The notes beneath the pieces are model-generated. The model was not told where the DNA came from and did not search any database. It worked only from the letters and a program-made list of their open reading frames with translations. A stretch of DNA of 64,000 bases from Xanthomonas sp. XNM01 (GTDB lineage Bacteria > Pseudomonadota > Gammaproteobacteria > Xanthomonadales > Xanthomonadaceae), in assembly GCF_014851915.1 (NCBI RefSeq), contig NZ_JACVAP010000001.1, forward strand, positions 930,001 through 994,000. The letters are read 5' to 3'. Positions 9,762-18,839 of this stretch are shown in pieces. The stretch's first letter is position 1. Each line of letters begins with the position of its first letter. Made by a program: the position numbers and the translations under genes.

Positions 9762-11600
9762 ATGCGTTCGTCATTCCACCACCGCCGTTCCAGCCGCGCC
9801 TGCCTGGCGCTGCCGCTGCTGATGCTGGCCGGCTGCTCGCAGGGAGGTCCGCACGCGCCGGCCGCCGCCCCGGGCAGCGCCGAGCCGGTACGGGCGATCG
9901 AGGACGGCGGCATCAGTGGCCCGATCCGGCTGAACCAGCTCGGGTTCCTGCCCGGCGCGCACAAGCTCGCGCTGGTGGAGGGCGCTGGGGAGGGCGCGCG
10001 TTTCGAGGTGGTCGACGACGCGGCAGGCGGGAAGGTGGTGCTGCGCGGTGCGCTGGCGCAGGCAGCGTCGTGGCCGCCGGCGGGACGCACGGCGGCGCTG
10101 GCCGATCTGGATACGCTGCGCGCGCCCGGTCGGTACCGGATCCGCGTCGACGGGCTGGCGCCGTCCGATCCGTTCCCGGTCGCGACCGACGCGTATGCCG
10201 CGCTCGGCGATGCGGCGCTGAAGGCGTTCTACTTCAATCGCGCCAGCACCGCGCTGCCGCAGTCCCTGGCCGGTGCGCATGCGCGCGCGGCCGGCCACCC
10301 GGACACCGATGTGCGGATCCATCCGTCGGCCGCTTCGCCGGGGCGTCCTGCAGGCAGCAGGATCAGTGCGCCGAAGGGCTGGTACGACGCAGGCGACTAC
10401 AACAAGTACGTGGTCAATTCCGGCATCGCGACCTACACGCTGCTGGCCGCCTACGAACATTTCCCAGACTGGTTCGCGCACCGCAGTACCGGCATTCCCG
10501 AGAGCGGCAATGCCGCGCCCGACATCCTCGACGAAGCCTGGTGGAATCTGGAATGGCTGCTGGCCATGCAGGACCCCGGCGATGGCGGCGTGTACCACAA
10601 GCTCACCGGCAAGCAGTTCGATGGCAGCGTGATGCCGGCGCAGGCGCGCGGCGTGCGCTACGTGGTGCAGAAGAGCACCGCGGCGACGCTGGATTTCGCC
10701 GCCCTGATGGCGGTCGCCAGCCGGATCTACGCCGGACAGGAGGCGCAGTTTCCCGGCGCGGCGGCGCGCATGCGCGCCGCCGCGGAGTCCGCCTGGCGCT
10801 GGGCGCGGGCCAATCCCGACGTGCTTTACCGGCAGCCGGCCGACGTGCTCACCGGCGAGTACGGCGACGCGCATCTGGCCGACGAGTTCGCGTGGGCGGC
10901 GGCCGAGCTGTACCTGCTGACCGGCGACCCGGAGTACTACGCGGTGTTCGCCGGGCAGGGCATCGGTCCTGGCGTCCCGGGCTGGCCCGACGTCGGCGGG
11001 CTGGCCTGGATCTCGCTGGCCAGCCACCTGCAGCAGTTGCCATCGGAGGATGCGCGGGTGGAGGTGCAGGCACGCATGCTGACGCTTGCAGACGAACTGG
11101 CCGCACGCTGGCGGCAGTCGCCGTGGCGGCTCAGCATGGAGGCCGGCGACTTCCGCTGGGGCAGCAATGCGGTGGCGCTGAACCAGGCGATGATGCTGGT
11201 GCAGGGCTATCGGCTGTCCGGGCAGCGCGAGCATCTGGACGCGGCGCAGTCGCTGCTGGACTACGTGCTCGGGCGCAATCCGCTGGGGGTGTCCTTCGTG
11301 ACCGGCCATGGCCTGCGTACGCCGCAGCACATCCACCATCGGCCATCCGAGGCCGACGGCGTGGACGCACCGGTGCCGGGCCTGCTGGCTGGCGGCCCCA
11401 ATCCGGGGCAGCAGGACGCGAAGGACTGCCCGGTGCCGTATCCGTCCAGCTTGCCGGCGTTGTCCTGGCTGGATCACCAGTGCAGCTATGCCAGCAACGA
11501 GGTGGCGATCAACTGGAACGCACCGCTGGTCTATGTGGCTGCGGCGATCCAGGTGCTGACGCCGGAGACGCCGCAGGGCGACACCACGCGCGCGAAGTGA
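9762..11600 (+). CDS. Glycoside hydrolase family 9 lipoprotein (endoglucanase/exo-glucosaminidase type)
   Basis: The 612-residue protein has a lipobox (LMLAGC), then an N-terminal Ig-like CelD_N domain (about residues 45-150, starting IRLNQLGFLPGAHKLA). The GH9 (alpha/alpha)6 catalytic domain follows. The nucleophile-activating Asp pair is in DAGDYNKY near residue 209, HHRPSEADG is the conserved His region, and the acid Glu is in NEVAINWNAPL near residue 579. GH9 enzymes cleave beta-1,4-glucans, and some cleave glucosamine or mixed-linkage substrates. An AGGAG lies 6 bases before the start. No other cellulase gene is nearby. Confidence 0.93.
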   Translation: MRSSFHHRRSSRACLALPLLMLAGCSQGGPHAPAAAPGSAEPVRAIEDGGISGPIRLNQLGFLPGAHKLALVEGAGEGARFEVVDDAAGGKVVLRGALAQAASWPPAGRTAALADLDTLRAPGRYRIRVDGLAPSDPFPVATDAYAALGDAALKAFYFNRASTALPQSLAGAHARAAGHPDTDVRIHPSAASPGRPAGSRISAPKGWYDAGDYNKYVVNSGIATYTLLAAYEHFPDWFAHRSTGIPESGNAAPDILDEAWWNLEWLLAMQDPGDGGVYHKLTGKQFDGSVMPAQARGVRYVVQKSTAATLDFAALMAVASRIYAGQEAQFPGAAARMRAAAESAWRWARANPDVLYRQPADVLTGEYGDAHLADEFAWAAAELYLLTGDPEYYAVFAGQGIGPGVPGWPDVGGLAWISLASHLQQLPSEDARVEVQARMLTLADELAARWRQSPWRLSMEAGDFRWGSNAVALNQAMMLVQGYRLSGQREHLDAAQSLLDYVLGRNPLGVSFVTGHGLRTPQHIHHRPSEADGVDAPVPGLLAGGPNPGQQDAKDCPVPYPSSLPALSWLDHQCSYASNEVAINWNAPLVYVAAAIQVLTPETPQGDTTRAK

Positions 11601-11688
11601 CTTCCGGCACCATGATCCGGTGACCACCGGGCCTGCGCTGGCCGGGTGCCGCCGCGCAGACTGTGTCCATTCCCCACGGACGCCTGCC

Positions 11689-12528
11689 ATGCACCGGATG
11701 TCGTTGTTCTCCCGTCTGATCGCCGCCGCGGCGCTGGTGTTCGCAGTGGCCGCCGCCGCCGCCGCGGCGCCCGCCCGCACCGTGCCACTGGAGGTGCCGA
11801 CCGGGCGCAGCACCACGATGACGGTCTGGGAGCCGGAGGGCCCGGTACGCGGGGTGGTGATGTTCTCCAGCGGGCATGGTGGCTGGCCCGAACACTACGG
11901 GCACCTGCTCGATGGCTGGCAGGCCGCCGGCTTCGTGGTGGTCGCGCCGCTGCACGTCGATTCGTTGAAGTACCCGGAACGCGAGCGCTTCTCGATGCAG
12001 CAGGGCTTCATCGAACGGCTGGCCGACATGCGTGCCACCAGCGACTACGTGGCGCAGCACTGGCCCGATGCTCCGGTGGCCGCTGCCGGCCACAGCTACG
12101 GCACGCTGGTCTCGCTGTGCCTGGGCGGCGCACTGGCCGGAATGATGCCGCTGCGCGATCCGCGGGTCTCGGCGGTGGTGGGCTACTCGTCGCCGGGCAG
12201 GATTCCCGGCCTGGTCGATGCGCAGGCCTATGCAGGCGTCGCGGTGCCGGCATTGATCGTCACCGGCGATGCCGACCTGGTGCCCGGCTTCGTCACCGAC
12301 TGGCACGACCACCTGTATCCCATCGAGACCGCGCCTGCCGGCGACAAGCACGCGCTGGTGCTGAGCGGCGGCACCCACAACCTGATCGCGGGGGAGACCA
12401 CGACGCACCAGCAGCGCGCCAGCGAGGTCGGCACCGCCTTCCTGAAGGCGCAGCTGTTGCACGACCAGGCGGCCGCGGCGTTGCTGCAGGCGCCGGCCGG
12501 CGAGGGCGAGCGCTGGGTGCGGCGCTGA
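11689..12528 (+). CDS. Secreted alpha/beta hydrolase
   Basis: The 279-residue protein has a signal peptide with an Ala-rich end (about residues 1-25). The alpha/beta hydrolase fold shows the oxyanion region FSSGHGGWPEHYG, the nucleophile elbow GHSYGTL, an acid in TGDADLVPG and the catalytic His in GGTHNLI. It resembles dienelactone hydrolase or PAF-acetylhydrolase-like enzymes; the substrate is unknown. The chosen ATG at 11689 starts the signal peptide; the frame is open further upstream. It follows the GH9 gene by 88 bases. Confidence 0.82.
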   Translation: MHRMSLFSRLIAAAALVFAVAAAAAAAPARTVPLEVPTGRSTTMTVWEPEGPVRGVVMFSSGHGGWPEHYGHLLDGWQAAGFVVVAPLHVDSLKYPERERFSMQQGFIERLADMRATSDYVAQHWPDAPVAAAGHSYGTLVSLCLGGALAGMMPLRDPRVSAVVGYSSPGRIPGLVDAQAYAGVAVPALIVTGDADLVPGFVTDWHDHLYPIETAPAGDKHALVLSGGTHNLIAGETTTHQQRASEVGTAFLKAQLLHDQAAAALLQAPAGEGERWVRR

Positions 12529-12595
12529 ACCGCAGCCGGATACGGATGGAGGCGGCGCCCGCGGATCGCGGGCGGCATCCCGTTCCCGGCCCGGA

Positions 12596-13231
12596 TCAGT
12601 GCTCCAGGCGCGTGCCGAAGATGCGGTCGCCCGCGTCGCCGAGGCCCGGCAGGATGTAGCCCTTTTCGTTGAGCCGTTCGTCGACCGCGGCGGTGTAGAT
12701 CTCCACGTCCGGATGCGCGGCTTCCACGGCGGCCAGGCCTTCCGGCGCGGCGACCAGGAAGATGCCCTTGATCCGGCGCGCGCCGGCGCGCTTGAGCATG
12801 TCGATGGTGGCGATCAGGCTGCCGCCGGTGGCCAGCATCGGGTCCAGGATCAGCGCATCGCGCTCTTCCAGGCGGCCGGTCAGGCGCTCGAAGTAGGGCA
12901 CCGGCTGCAGCGTCTCCTCGTCGCGCTGCAGGCCGACCACGCTGACGCGCGCGGCCGGGATCAGCGCCAGCACGCCCGGCAGCATGCCCAGGCCCGCGCG
13001 CAGGATCGGCACCAGGGTGATCTTGGCGCCGGCGATGCGCTGGACCTGGACCTCGCCTGCCCAGCCCTGCATCGTCGCGGTCTCGGTGGCCAGATCGGCG
13101 GTGGCCTCGTAGGCCAGCAGCGTGCCCAGTTCGGTGACCAGTTCGCGGAAACCCTTGGTGCTGAGCGCGGCATCGCGCAGCAGGCCGATCTTGTGCTGGA
13201 CCAGGGGGTGACGGACTTCGACGATCTTCAT
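12596..13231 (-). CDS. upp: Uracil phosphoribosyltransferase
   Basis: Upp salvages uracil by joining it to PRPP to form UMP in the cytoplasm. The 211-residue protein matches the usual length, with [20 protein letters not shown] at the N-terminus, the PRPP-binding loop [12 protein letters not shown] and the uracil-binding C-terminal region [17 protein letters not shown]. It stands alone, convergent with the alpha/beta hydrolase gene and divergent from the TonB receptor gene. Confidence 0.97.
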   Translation of the reverse strand: MKIVEVRHPLVQHKIGLLRDAALSTKGFRELVTELGTLLAYEATADLATETATMQGWAGEVQVQRIAGAKITLVPILRAGLGMLPGVLALIPAARVSVVGLQRDEETLQPVPYFERLTGRLEERDALILDPMLATGGSLIATIDMLKRAGARRIKGIFLVAAPEGLAAVEAAHPDVEIYTAAVDERLNEKGYILPGLGDAGDRIFGTRLEH

Positions 13232-13343
13232 GCGGGCGACCGGGCAGGGGGAGGCGACAAGTCTGCCCGATGTGACCGTCGGCGGGCGAGGGGATGACGC
13301 GGCGATGACCCTGCGATGCGGGCGTCATGCGATCGCCTCGGCG

Positions 13344-13373
13344 CTGTCACACCTGTGCAGGATCGCTGCAATA
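13344..13373 (+). promoter_or_regulatory. Candidate Pho box and -10 of the phytate cluster
   Basis: Two related heptamers, CTGTCAC (13344-13350) and CTGTGCA (13353-13359), are followed about 8 bases later by TGCAATAG, a possible -10. PhoB sites are repeats of CTGTCAT with an 11-base period; here the period is 9 bases, so the match is weak. The genes downstream release phosphate, which makes PhoB control plausible. Confidence 0.25.
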
Positions 13374-13415
13374 GCGTGCCCACCCGTCCTTCATCACTCT
13401 CGACGGGAACCCACC

Positions 13416-15974
13416 GTGTCGCCACAACGCCCCCTCACCGCCGCCATCGGCGTGGCGCTTCTCGCCATGGCCGTCAGCCCGCTGTCGCGCGCCCAGGCCA
13501 CCGACGCCATCCCCGCGATGGCCGCCGACACGATCACGCTGGACACGCTGGAAGTGCGCGCCCAGCTCGAGTCGCAGATGCGCGCCATCGACTACAAACG
13601 CAACGCCGATGCGATCCAGGACACGGTCTCGTCCGACGCCATGGGCCAGTACCCGGACAAGAACGTCGGCGAGTCGCTGTCGCGGCTGCCGGGCGTCAGC
13701 GTCACCCGCGACCAGGGCGAAGGCCGCTTCGTGGTCGTGCGCGGCCTGGACGCGGCGCTCAACAGCGTCACCGTCGACGGCATCGCGATCGGCACGCCGG
13801 AGGATTCCAGCCGCGCCGCGCCGCTGGACGTGATCCCGTCCGACTCGACCGAGCGCCTGACCGTGGTCAAGTCGCCGACCCCGGACATGCCCGGCGATTC
13901 GATCGGCGGCGCGATCAAGGTCGAGTCGGCCAGCGGCTTCGACCGCGCCGGCCGCACGGTCCGCGCCAAGGCCGAGATGAGCCACCAGAGCCTGAGCGGC
14001 GAGACCAGCCCGAAGGCCTCGTTCAACTACAGCGACGTGTTCGACGACACCTTCGCCGTGGCGTTCGGCCTGAGCTACCAGGACCGCACCTACGAGTCCG
14101 ACAATATCGAGGCCGAGTACGACTACCTGGACCAGGACGTGTCCGACGACCTGGTCGCGATCGAGGTCCAGCAGCGCAAGTACTACGTCAACCGCAAGCG
14201 GACCGGCGTCAACCTCAACCTGGACTGGCGCCCGGACGACAGCAGCAGCTACTTCCTGCGCACGCTGTATACCGACTTCACCGACGCCGAGACCCGGCAG
14301 AACAGCATCATCCCGACCGGCGAGGGCGACATCACCCGGACCGGCCCGGGCATGTACGCGGTCGAAGGCATCGATCCGGGCGACTTCAGCCGCCGCGTAC
14401 GCTTCCGTACCAAGAAGGAAGACACCTTCACCGTGAGCGCCGGCGGCGAGAACCGCTTCGGCCATGCCGCTGTGGATTACCGCGTCGGTTACACCAAGAC
14501 CCGCGAGAACGTGGCCGACGAGGTCGAGGCGCGCTTCGAGTACGCCGGCGACGACGATGTGTCGCTGGTGCTCGACCAGACCCGCCCGATCCCGCGCTAC
14601 ACCATCAACGACACGCCCTTGGGCGGCTGGCTGGACAACGACAACTACGCATTCAACCGCTTCGTCGTGGCGCCGACCTGGGTCGACGACGAGGAGCGCA
14701 GCCTGGCGGTCAATTTCCGTTACGACGGCGAGACCATCGGCTGGAAGACCGGCCTGCTCGGCCGCTGGCGCGACCGCGACGTGGACATCGACGAGCACGA
14801 GCTGCGCCGCGGCCCGGACCTCAACCTGGGCAGCTGGAGCCGCAGTTCGCCGAAGTACACCCACGGCAACATGGGCGACGGCATCAGCTCCAGCGACATG
14901 CGCGACTACCTGGCCGGCCACCTGGGCCAGTACAGCGAGCGTCCGCAGGACGTGCTGGAGAACACCGAGATCTCGCTGATCGAGGACTACGTCGCCAGCG
15001 AGGACATCCTGGCCGGGTACCTGATGGCCACCGCCAACCTCGGCAACCTGCGCCTGATCGCCGGTGCCCGCGTCGAGCGCACCGAGTTCGAGGCCACCGG
15101 CAACACCGTGGACATCGACGAGGACGGCAACGTCGTGTTCGGCCAGCGCCTGGCCTCCAGCAGCTACACCAGCGTGCTGCCCGGCCTGCACCTGCGCTAC
15201 GACCTGGGCGATGCCTGGGTGCTGCGCGGCGCCTACACCCAGACCATCGGCCGGCCGTCGTTCGGCGACATCTCGCCGCGCACCCGGATCAACCGCGAGG
15301 ATCGCGAAGTCGAACTGGGCAACCCACAGCTGGATCCGTACGAGTCGAGCAACCTCGACCTGTCGGTCGAGCGCTACCTCGGCGACAGCGGCATCGTCTC
15401 GCTGGGCGTGTTCCACAAGGACATCAAGGGCTACATCGCCGAAACCTGGAGCACAAGCCACCCCGGCTACCCGGGCTTCGACGTGGTCCAGCCGGTCAAC
15501 GGCGACGACGCGAAGGTGTTCGGCGTCGAGCTGAACTGGCAGCAGCATTTCTCCAACGGCCTGCTCGTCGGCGCCAGTGCGACCTGGCTGGACAGCGAGT
15601 TCCGCCTGCCGGCCGGCAGCACGATCGAGGACCGCGCAGGCGAGACCTTCAGCCTGCCGCGTTCGTCCGAGCGCCTGTACAGCGCGCACATCGGCTACGA
15701 GAAGGGCGCGCTCAGCACCCGCATCGCGGCCGTGCACCGCAGCGAGTACCTGGACGAGATCGGCGACGACCCGAACTTCGACATCTGGGTCGCCGACAAC
15801 ACCCAGCTCGATTTCACCCTGGATTACACCGTCGACGAGCGCTGGGGCTTCTTCCTCGAAGCGTCCAACCTGCTCGACGAGCCGCTGGAGCTGTACCAGG
15901 GCTCGCCGGCCAACACGCTGCAGAACGAGCTGTATGGCCGCACCTACGTCGCCGGCGTGAAGCTGCGCTTCTGA
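13416..15974 (+). CDS. TonB-dependent outer-membrane receptor linked to phytase
   Basis: The 852-residue protein begins at a GTG (13416) with a signal peptide ending near SRAQA. A possible TonB box (ITLDTLEVRA) precedes the plug domain (about residues 45-170, with NVGESLSRLPGVSVTRDQG and RFVVVRGLD). The long 22-strand barrel ends in an aromatic residue (AGVKLRF), as outer-membrane insertion requires. It is the CirA/FecA-like type without an N-terminal signalling domain. The phytase gene follows 56 bases later, so the likely cargo is phytate, an inositol phosphate or its metal complex. Such receptor/phytase pairs are known in xanthomonads. Confidence 0.93.
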   Translation: MSPQRPLTAAIGVALLAMAVSPLSRAQATDAIPAMAADTITLDTLEVRAQLESQMRAIDYKRNADAIQDTVSSDAMGQYPDKNVGESLSRLPGVSVTRDQGEGRFVVVRGLDAALNSVTVDGIAIGTPEDSSRAAPLDVIPSDSTERLTVVKSPTPDMPGDSIGGAIKVESASGFDRAGRTVRAKAEMSHQSLSGETSPKASFNYSDVFDDTFAVAFGLSYQDRTYESDNIEAEYDYLDQDVSDDLVAIEVQQRKYYVNRKRTGVNLNLDWRPDDSSSYFLRTLYTDFTDAETRQNSIIPTGEGDITRTGPGMYAVEGIDPGDFSRRVRFRTKKEDTFTVSAGGENRFGHAAVDYRVGYTKTRENVADEVEARFEYAGDDDVSLVLDQTRPIPRYTINDTPLGGWLDNDNYAFNRFVVAPTWVDDEERSLAVNFRYDGETIGWKTGLLGRWRDRDVDIDEHELRRGPDLNLGSWSRSSPKYTHGNMGDGISSSDMRDYLAGHLGQYSERPQDVLENTEISLIEDYVASEDILAGYLMATANLGNLRLIAGARVERTEFEATGNTVDIDEDGNVVFGQRLASSSYTSVLPGLHLRYDLGDAWVLRGAYTQTIGRPSFGDISPRTRINREDREVELGNPQLDPYESSNLDLSVERYLGDSGIVSLGVFHKDIKGYIAETWSTSHPGYPGFDVVQPVNGDDAKVFGVELNWQQHFSNGLLVGASATWLDSEFRLPAGSTIEDRAGETFSLPRSSERLYSAHIGYEKGALSTRIAAVHRSEYLDEIGDDPNFDIWVADNTQLDFTLDYTVDERWGFFLEASNLLDEPLELYQGSPANTLQNELYGRTYVAGVKLRF

Positions 15975-15983
15975 TGACCGACA

Positions 15984-16012
15984 CCGATGGCCCGCCCCGT
16001 GCGGGCCATCGG
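15984..16012 (+). terminator. Intercistronic hairpin, receptor to phytase
   Basis: A perfect 12-bp stem (15984-15995 with 16001-16012, 5-base loop) lies between the receptor stop and the phytase ribosome-binding site. With no T-run it is more likely to protect upstream mRNA or reduce phytase expression than to end transcription fully. Confidence 0.45.
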
Positions 16013-16030
16013 CATCCGTGAGGATCCACC

Positions 16031-17194
16031 ATGCGCGATACCTGTTTTTCCGTTCCGTCCGTCCTGCGCACGTGCGCGCTGGGCGCCGCCATCGCCATCC
16101 TGTGCGGCTGCACGCCGTCCCCGACGCCGAGCGATGCGCCTGCGCCTGCAGCGTCGCCGCAGGCCGGACCTGCCGCGGCCGCCACTGCGGAGGCGAACCG
16201 CGACCTGCCGGTCATCACCGAGGCCTTCGTCACCGCGCTGACCCCGGACGACAACATCGACTCGCCCGCCGCGTGGACCGCGCCCGACGGCGCGACCTGG
16301 GTGATCGCCACCGCCAAGGCCACCGACAAGCTGGTCGTCTACGACGGACAGACCGGCAGGACCCTGCGCACGGTCGGCGTCGCCGGCAGCGGCCCGGAGC
16401 AGTTCGATCGCCCCAACGGCGTGGCCGTGGTCGACGACCTGCTGTTCGTGGTCGAACGCGACAACCACCGTGTGCAGGTGCTGCGCCTGCCGGCGTTCTC
16501 GCACGTGGCCAGTTTCGCCGCCGAGGATCTGGTCAAGCCCTACGGGCTGTGGGTGAACAAGGTCGATGGCGGCTACGACCTGTACGTCACCGATTCCTAC
16601 GACAAGGGCGAGGACGCGCAGGGCAACGACATCCTGCCGCCGCTGGAAGAGTTGAACCGCCGCGTGCACCGCTATGCGCTGAAGGTCGAAGGCGACGGCC
16701 TGCAGGTCGCACGCACCGGCCCGTTCGGCGACACGACGGCCGATGGCGCGCTGCGCGTGGTCGAGTCGATCTGGGGCGATCCGGCCAACGACCGCTTGCT
16801 GATCGCCGAAGAGGACGAGACCTACGCCAACGAGCTCAAGGTCTACGACCTTGCCGGCCGCTACGCAGGCCGGACCATCGGCCGCGACGTCTTCAAGGCC
16901 CAGGCCGAAGGCATCATGCTGAAGACCTGCGCCGATGGCAGCGGCTGGTGGCTGACCACCGAGCAGGGCAAGGGCCAGACCGTGTTCCACCTGTTCGACC
17001 GGGCCAGCCTGGCGCACGTGGGAGCGGTGACCGGCAGACAGGTCGCCAACACCGACGGCATCTGGCTGCACGACGTGGCCAGCGAGCGCTTCCCGGACGG
17101 CGTGCTGTACGCGGTGCACGACGACCAGGGCATGGTCGCGCTGGACTGGCGCGACATCGCGTCGTCGCTGAAGCTGCCGGCATGCGCACGATGA
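16031..17194 (+). CDS. Beta-propeller phytase (3-phytase), lipoprotein
   Basis: The enzyme removes phosphates from phytate, using calcium. The 387-residue protein has a lipoprotein-like signal (CGC at residues 28-30) and an Ala/Pro linker to about residue 55. The six-bladed propeller contains DNIDSPAAWTAPDGATWVI, TAKATDKLVVYD, GPEQFDRPNGVAV, ERDNHRVQV, ADGALRVVESIWGD, EDETYANELKVYD and TDGIWL. These acidic blades hold the calcium and phosphate ligands. A GAGG lies 7 bases before the ATG. It sits between its receptor and a phosphatase, and the stop overlaps the next start. Confidence 0.93.
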   Translation: MRDTCFSVPSVLRTCALGAAIAILCGCTPSPTPSDAPAPAASPQAGPAAAATAEANRDLPVITEAFVTALTPDDNIDSPAAWTAPDGATWVIATAKATDKLVVYDGQTGRTLRTVGVAGSGPEQFDRPNGVAVVDDLLFVVERDNHRVQVLRLPAFSHVASFAAEDLVKPYGLWVNKVDGGYDLYVTDSYDKGEDAQGNDILPPLEELNRRVHRYALKVEGDGLQVARTGPFGDTTADGALRVVESIWGDPANDRLLIAEEDETYANELKVYDLAGRYAGRTIGRDVFKAQAEGIMLKTCADGSGWWLTTEQGKGQTVFHLFDRASLAHVGAVTGRQVANTDGIWLHDVASERFPDGVLYAVHDDQGMVALDWRDIASSLKLPACAR

Positions 17195-18615
17195 GCCCGA
17201 CCTCGATGGACACGCGTCAGATGAAGACGACCTCGCCGCAGCGACGTCTGGCCACCGCCATGCTGGCCTGTCTGTTGCCGCTGGCGCTGCCGGCGGCAGC
17301 CGATACGCAGCGCAGGCCCGAGCCGAACACCCAGGTGCCGGCGGGCGCGACCTGGTATGCGCCGACCGGCCAGCCCGACCGCATCGTCGCCTCGCCGCTG
17401 CAAGATGGCGCCAGCGGCTTCGCGGTGGCCTGGCGTACCGACGCCGCAGTGCAGGCGCCGCTGCTGGAAGTCGTCGTGGCCGGCGATTCGCCGGACATGG
17501 GCACGCCGCGCCGGCTGCCGGCGGCCAGTACGCCGCTGACCACCGAGAACGGGCTGTCGCACCAGCACCAGGTCCGTGTAGATGGCCTGCAGCCGGACAC
17601 GCTGTACGCCTGGCGCGTGCAGGGCGACCGCACCTGGAGCGCCTGGCACCACACCCGCACCGCGGCCGCGGCCGATGCGCCGCTGACCCTGCTGTACTTC
17701 GGCGACACCCAGAACAAGAACCTGAGCCTGAGCACCCGGGTGCTGCGCGAGGGCATGCGGCACGCGCCGGACGCGCGGCTGGCGCTGTTCGCCGGCGACC
17801 TGGTCAGCGGTGGCGATGGCGAGGACGACAACGAATGGGGCGAGTGGTTCGCCGCCACCGGCACGCTGCCGACCTCGATGGTGGTCGCGCCGGCGCCGGG
17901 CAACCACGAGTACTTCGAGGAGTTCGAGGACACGCCGCAGGAGCGGCGCGTGCTCGGCGCGCACTGGCCGCTGGTGTTCGCACTGCCGGACAACGGCGCG
18001 CCCGGCGCGCAGGGCACCAGCTACTGGTTCGACTACCAGGGCGTGCGCATCGCGGTGCTGGACGGCACCTCGGCGCTGGACCTGGGCACGGCGCAGGCGC
18101 AGGCGGCTTGGCTGGACAAGGTGCTGGCCGACAATCCGCACCGCTGGAGCATCGCGCTGATCCACCAGCCGATGTTCTCGCCGCGCCAGGACCGCGAGAA
18201 CACGCTGCTGCGCGAGCACGTGCTGCCGGTGCTGGAGAAGCGCCGCGTCGACCTGGTGCTGCAGGGCCACGACCACGTCTATGGTCGCCGTGGCGGCCCC
18301 ACGGCCGGCCAGCCGACGCCGCAGTACCTGGTCTCGGTGGCCGGCGCCAAGCAGTACCGGCTGTCGCCGGAGGCGAGGCGCACGATGGCGCCGGTGGCCG
18401 AGGACACCCAGCTGTTCCAGGTGATCCGCATCGACGGCGACCGGCTGCGCTACGAATCGCGCACCGCCACCGGGCGCCTTTACGACGCGTTCGAGATCGC
18501 GCAGGGCGTCGATGGTACGCGTCGTCTGCTCGAGCAGCGCGATGACCGCATCGAACAGCGCGACTGCACGCGTGCGGCCACGCTGAAGGGACGTGCGGAC
18601 CGTTGCTGGGAGTAA
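17191..18615 (+). CDS. Exported purple-acid-phosphatase-like metallophosphoesterase
   Basis: The 474-residue protein has a signal peptide (core ATAMLACLLPLALPAAA), an N-terminal fibronectin-like purple-acid-phosphatase domain (about residues 55-150) and a calcineurin-like catalytic domain. Metal motifs are in order YFGDTQ, FAGDLV, GNHE, IALIHQPMFS and QGHDHVYGR. It probably removes phosphate from lower inositol phosphates or other esters in the periplasm. The ATG at 17191 overlaps the phytase stop (ATGA). In-frame ATGs at 17206 and 17221 are alternatives, the last giving the most normal signal-peptide n-region. Confidence 0.88.
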   Translation: MSPTSMDTRQMKTTSPQRRLATAMLACLLPLALPAAADTQRRPEPNTQVPAGATWYAPTGQPDRIVASPLQDGASGFAVAWRTDAAVQAPLLEVVVAGDSPDMGTPRRLPAASTPLTTENGLSHQHQVRVDGLQPDTLYAWRVQGDRTWSAWHHTRTAAAADAPLTLLYFGDTQNKNLSLSTRVLREGMRHAPDARLALFAGDLVSGGDGEDDNEWGEWFAATGTLPTSMVVAPAPGNHEYFEEFEDTPQERRVLGAHWPLVFALPDNGAPGAQGTSYWFDYQGVRIAVLDGTSALDLGTAQAQAAWLDKVLADNPHRWSIALIHQPMFSPRQDRENTLLREHVLPVLEKRRVDLVLQGHDHVYGRRGGPTAGQPTPQYLVSVAGAKQYRLSPEARRTMAPVAEDTQLFQVIRIDGDRLRYESRTATGRLYDAFEIAQGVDGTRRLLEQRDDRIEQRDCTRAATLKGRADRCWE

Positions 18616-18839
18616 TGATGCGGTCGCCGGGCGGCGCCGTCGCTGCCGCCCCGCGCATGCGGTGCATTCACCCGCGGTTCTCCGCCGGGCCGTGCCGATC
18701 CGTCGCCGACGTGCGTGCCGTGCATGTCCGGTCGACCGACCCGGGCCAGTGGGTTCATCCTGATGCCGCTCTTCGATCCTCGGCTTTGGCCAGCTGCCAG
18801 CCCGGTGGCGGCCACCATCCATCCGCCGGAGTTCCATCG

